Of a DNA stretch of 64,000 nucleotides, positions 62,136 through 64,000 are shown one piece after another (position 1 is the first letter of the stretch; each line of letters opens with the position of its first letter). The notes beneath the pieces were generated by a model that made no database searches, had not been told where the DNA came from, and saw only the letters and a program-made list of their open reading frames with translations. Origin of the DNA: Kiloniella litopenaei (GTDB taxonomy: Bacteria; Pseudomonadota; Alphaproteobacteria; Kiloniellales; Kiloniellaceae). The stretch lies in contig NZ_LANI01000003.1 in NCBI RefSeq assembly GCF_000982415.1, positions 186,001 through 250,000 of the forward strand, given 5' to 3'. The translations under genes and the position numbers were made by a program.

Positions 62136-63197
62136 ATGTCTGTAGATATTGACCAGAACACCAGTCAGTCATCAAATATTGCAAAAAAGCTGGTCATATC
62201 CGGTCTTGTCTTATGCGTACTCTTTATCGGCTTTTCCGTGGCCTTTTGGTTTTGGGCAGCAAACCAAATGGAAACAAGCCTGAACAGATGGAGCGAAAAA
62301 CAACGATCCCGCGGGTTCGAAATTTCTCATGGCCCCCTATCTATAAGTGGCTTTCCCTTTTTGGTCCAAGCGGATCTGAAAGACCCACAGATAAAATCCC
62401 CTGACGGATGGCATTGGCAAACACCTCGTCTAAGTGCAGAAGCAACGCCCTGGTCACCATTAAGCATGACAGTAGATCTCAGCGCAGAACATATTATCGA
62501 TGGCCTGCCCAACAATCACCCCGCGATAACAATCAAAAGCAGTCACGCAAAATCCACTGCTCAGCTAACACTGGAAGGCGAACTACTCAACGCCCGACTT
62601 CAGGCAGATAAGCTCGTTGTGACGCGCGAAAGCCATCACCCGCTCACCATCACAACACTGGACACAACACTGGGCCCTCTAAAGCCTGCCTCAACTCAAA
62701 ACCCGCTTCAAGAATTCAACATCCTCATTAAAGCACAGGATATAAATCATCCTGAACTGGATAAAACACCTTTAAAGGGCCCGATAACTCAGCTCAACAT
62801 TGATGGCACACTTTATGGTGCGATTCCGAAAGCCAAGCTGAAAAAAGCCCTTCACACATGGCGGGATACAGGTGGTTTCCTGTCTCTTCACGATATGAGT
62901 TTACGCTGGGGCCCTTTGTTGATGGATGCCAAAGGTAAAATGACTGTGGACAATCTGCTCAGGCCTTCAGGCCAGCTTGACAGCAGAATTGAAGGCGCTG
63001 GGGCCGTTGTCAAAAAACTGGAGAAAACCGGCCTTATCAATAAAGGGCAAAGCTTTGGTATAAAGCTATCGCTGGCAGCATTGGGTAAAACCAATGAGCG
63101 GGGTCGTCACGAAATAAACGTACCGCTTGTTATGCAAGACGGCTGGCTTTCTATTGGCCCTGTCACCTTGCTGCGATTGCCACCTGTCGCCCAATAA
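62136..63197 (+). CDS. DUF2125 family protein
   Basis: The 353-aa protein has one N-terminal transmembrane segment (LVISGLVLCVLFIGFSVAFWFWA) and a long, mostly beta-strand periplasmic part (HGPLSISGFPFLVQADLKDP; SLHDMSLRWGPLLMDAKGKM), as in DUF2125. Function is unknown; the fold suggests an AsmA-like repeating beta structure, but this is inference. It ends at a terminator shared with the convergent dehydrogenase gene. Confidence 0.85.
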   Translation: MSVDIDQNTSQSSNIAKKLVISGLVLCVLFIGFSVAFWFWAANQMETSLNRWSEKQRSRGFEISHGPLSISGFPFLVQADLKDPQIKSPDGWHWQTPRLSAEATPWSPLSMTVDLSAEHIIDGLPNNHPAITIKSSHAKSTAQLTLEGELLNARLQADKLVVTRESHHPLTITTLDTTLGPLKPASTQNPLQEFNILIKAQDINHPELDKTPLKGPITQLNIDGTLYGAIPKAKLKKALHTWRDTGGFLSLHDMSLRWGPLLMDAKGKMTVDNLLRPSGQLDSRIEGAGAVVKKLEKTGLINKGQSFGIKLSLAALGKTNERGRHEINVPLVMQDGWLSIGPVTLLRLPPVAQ

Positions 63198-63235
63198 AAG
63201 TCCTGAATAAAAGCCCAGAATAATAAGCCAAGTTG

Positions 63236-63269
63236 AAAAAAGCTCACCTCGATAGAAGTGAGCTTTTTT
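63236..63269. terminator. bidirectional Rho-independent terminator
   Basis: AGCTCAC (63241-63247) pairs with GTGAGCT (63258-63264), with AAAAA before and TTTTTT after. It lies between the convergent DUF2125 and dehydrogenase genes. Confidence 0.9.
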
Positions 63270-63276
63270 ATGATGA

Positions 63277-64000
63277 TCAATCCTGAGCGTTATCAGGTTC
63301 TCGTGCATCAAAGGTACCCGCCTGATGGGCATCAACAATACCACGACGAATATCACGGGTTTTCCGAAAGCGATCTTCCAGAACATCGCCCTCTCCCCAT
63401 CGTACAGCGCGTTGTAACACCGACAGGTCTTCGGAAAATCTTTGCAGCATTTCCAGAACGGCCTCGCGATTGTTCAAGAACACATCGCGCCACATAATGG
63501 GATCAGAGGCCGCAATTCGTGTAAAATCACGAAAACCACCCGCTGAGAACTTCACAACATCAGCCTGTTGGGTTTCCTCCAGATCAGTTGCCGTTCCCAC
63601 AATTGTGTAAGCAATCAAATGTGGTAAATGAGACGTAATGGCCAAAACTTTATCATGATGATGCGCCGTCATGATTTCGACCATACTTCCCATAGCCGTC
63701 CAGTAATCAGTGATGCGATCAAGCGCCTTGCTGTTGGTTCCAGGAACCGGAGTTAAGATACACCAGCGTCCTTCAAACAGCTCTGCAAAGCCTGCTTCTG
63801 GTCCAGAATGCTCGGTACCTGCAATCGGGTGCCCCGGGACAAAGTGGATGCCGTCAGGAAGATGTGGTCCCACATCACGAATAACAGACTCTTTGACCGA
63901 GCCAACATCTGTGACAATAGCACCTTCCTTCAAAGACGGCGCCATTGCACACGCCAGATCATCATAAGTGCTAACCGGAGTGCAAAGGATAACCAGATCA
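63277..64000 (-). CDS. prephenate/arogenate dehydrogenase, TyrA family (5' end outside window)
   Basis: About 240 codons are visible; the frame continues through the window end (DLVILCTPVSTYDDL...), so the N-terminal nucleotide-binding motif is missing. VTDVGSVKESVI, FVPGHPIAGTEHSGPEAG and the helical HHDKVLAITSHLPHLIAY region are typical of prephenate or cyclohexadienyl dehydrogenases, which supply tyrosine. No fused chorismate mutase is seen in the visible part. Whether it prefers prephenate or arogenate cannot be told. Confidence 0.92.
   Translation of the reverse strand, partial: DLVILCTPVSTYDDLACAMAPSLKEGAIVTDVGSVKESVIRDVGPHLPDGIHFVPGHPIAGTEHSGPEAGFAELFEGRWCILTPVPGTNSKALDRITDYWTAMGSMVEIMTAHHHDKVLAITSHLPHLIAYTIVGTATDLEETQQADVVKFSAGGFRDFTRIAASDPIMWRDVFLNNREAVLEMLQRFSEDLSVLQRAVRWGEGDVLEDRFRKTRDIRRGIVDAHQAGTFDAREPDNAQD

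Noticed and set aside
1-64000. CRISPR arrays, insertion sequences, prophage or a defence island
   Set aside because: No regularly spaced repeats, transposase, integrase or phage structural genes are visible. Genes are nearly all housekeeping or metabolic.

Overview
The window reads as ordinary chromosome of an alphaproteobacterium of moderate GC content, probably a marine Rhodospirillales-like lineage (inference from gene content; no rRNA is present). Pointers are the ethylmalonyl-CoA pathway genes, the lspA / DUF3035 / paired M16 peptidase block, the argH / lptM / lysA / DUF4175 / cpdR / zinc-ribbon / ftsEX order, and DUF2125 and DUF3035 proteins typical of the class. I see no phage, insertion sequence, CRISPR array, plasmid origin or obvious defence island. 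Coding density is high, with about 63 protein-coding genes, one pseudogene and one tRNA.

Layout. 1-3800: end of an MsbA-type exporter, a DUF374 acyltransferase, lpxK and an LpxL-like acyltransferase (lipid A supply). 3816-10097: M23 peptidase and xseA (minus), purD, tadA (minus), an RluB-type pseudouridine synthase and rsmD. 10114-23271: mostly minus strand, with a DUF3095 cyclase-like protein, pgi-mutL, an M16 peptidase pair, ileS-lspA-DUF3035, ribF and a MaoC hydratase. 23507-32905: assorted single genes, including an RsmB-like methyltransferase, a Popeye-like membrane cyclic-nucleotide-binding protein, a HI0933-type flavoprotein and two LysR regulators with divergent neighbours. 33046-38470: tRNA-Leu(CAA), a two-domain cold-shock protein with a long structured leader, DedA, DsbB, HNH nuclease, esterase, AlkA-like glycosylase and GluQRS.

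38540-49288 is the most coherent functional block. It holds mcd, ccr and ecm (three signature ethylmalonyl-CoA pathway enzymes), an ATP:cob(I)alamin adenosyltransferase (makes the AdoCbl that Ecm needs), etfBA (the likely acceptor for Mcd electrons) and 3-hydroxybutyryl-CoA dehydrogenase. Mixed in are a TTG-started DUF4743 Nudix hydrolase whose Shine-Dalgarno lies in a hairpin arm, and a twin-transmembrane HIG1-like protein. 49414-64000: TlpA-like thioredoxin, argH, an LptM-like lipoprotein, lysA, DUF4175, a frameshifted periplasmic solute-binding protein, cpdR, an MJ0042 zinc-ribbon protein, ftsE-ftsX, a YdcF-like protein, PlsC, a small zinc-ribbon protein, ChaC, DUF2125 and the 3' part of a prephenate/arogenate dehydrogenase running off the end.

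I found no convincing wholly new multigene system. The best leads are local: the Popeye-like receptor, the Shine-Dalgarno-sequestering leader before the Nudix gene, a long hairpin after ccr, a leader inverted repeat before the adenosyltransferase gene, the cold-shock leader, and the frameshifted solute-binding protein inside an otherwise conserved cell-division/lysine neighbourhood.
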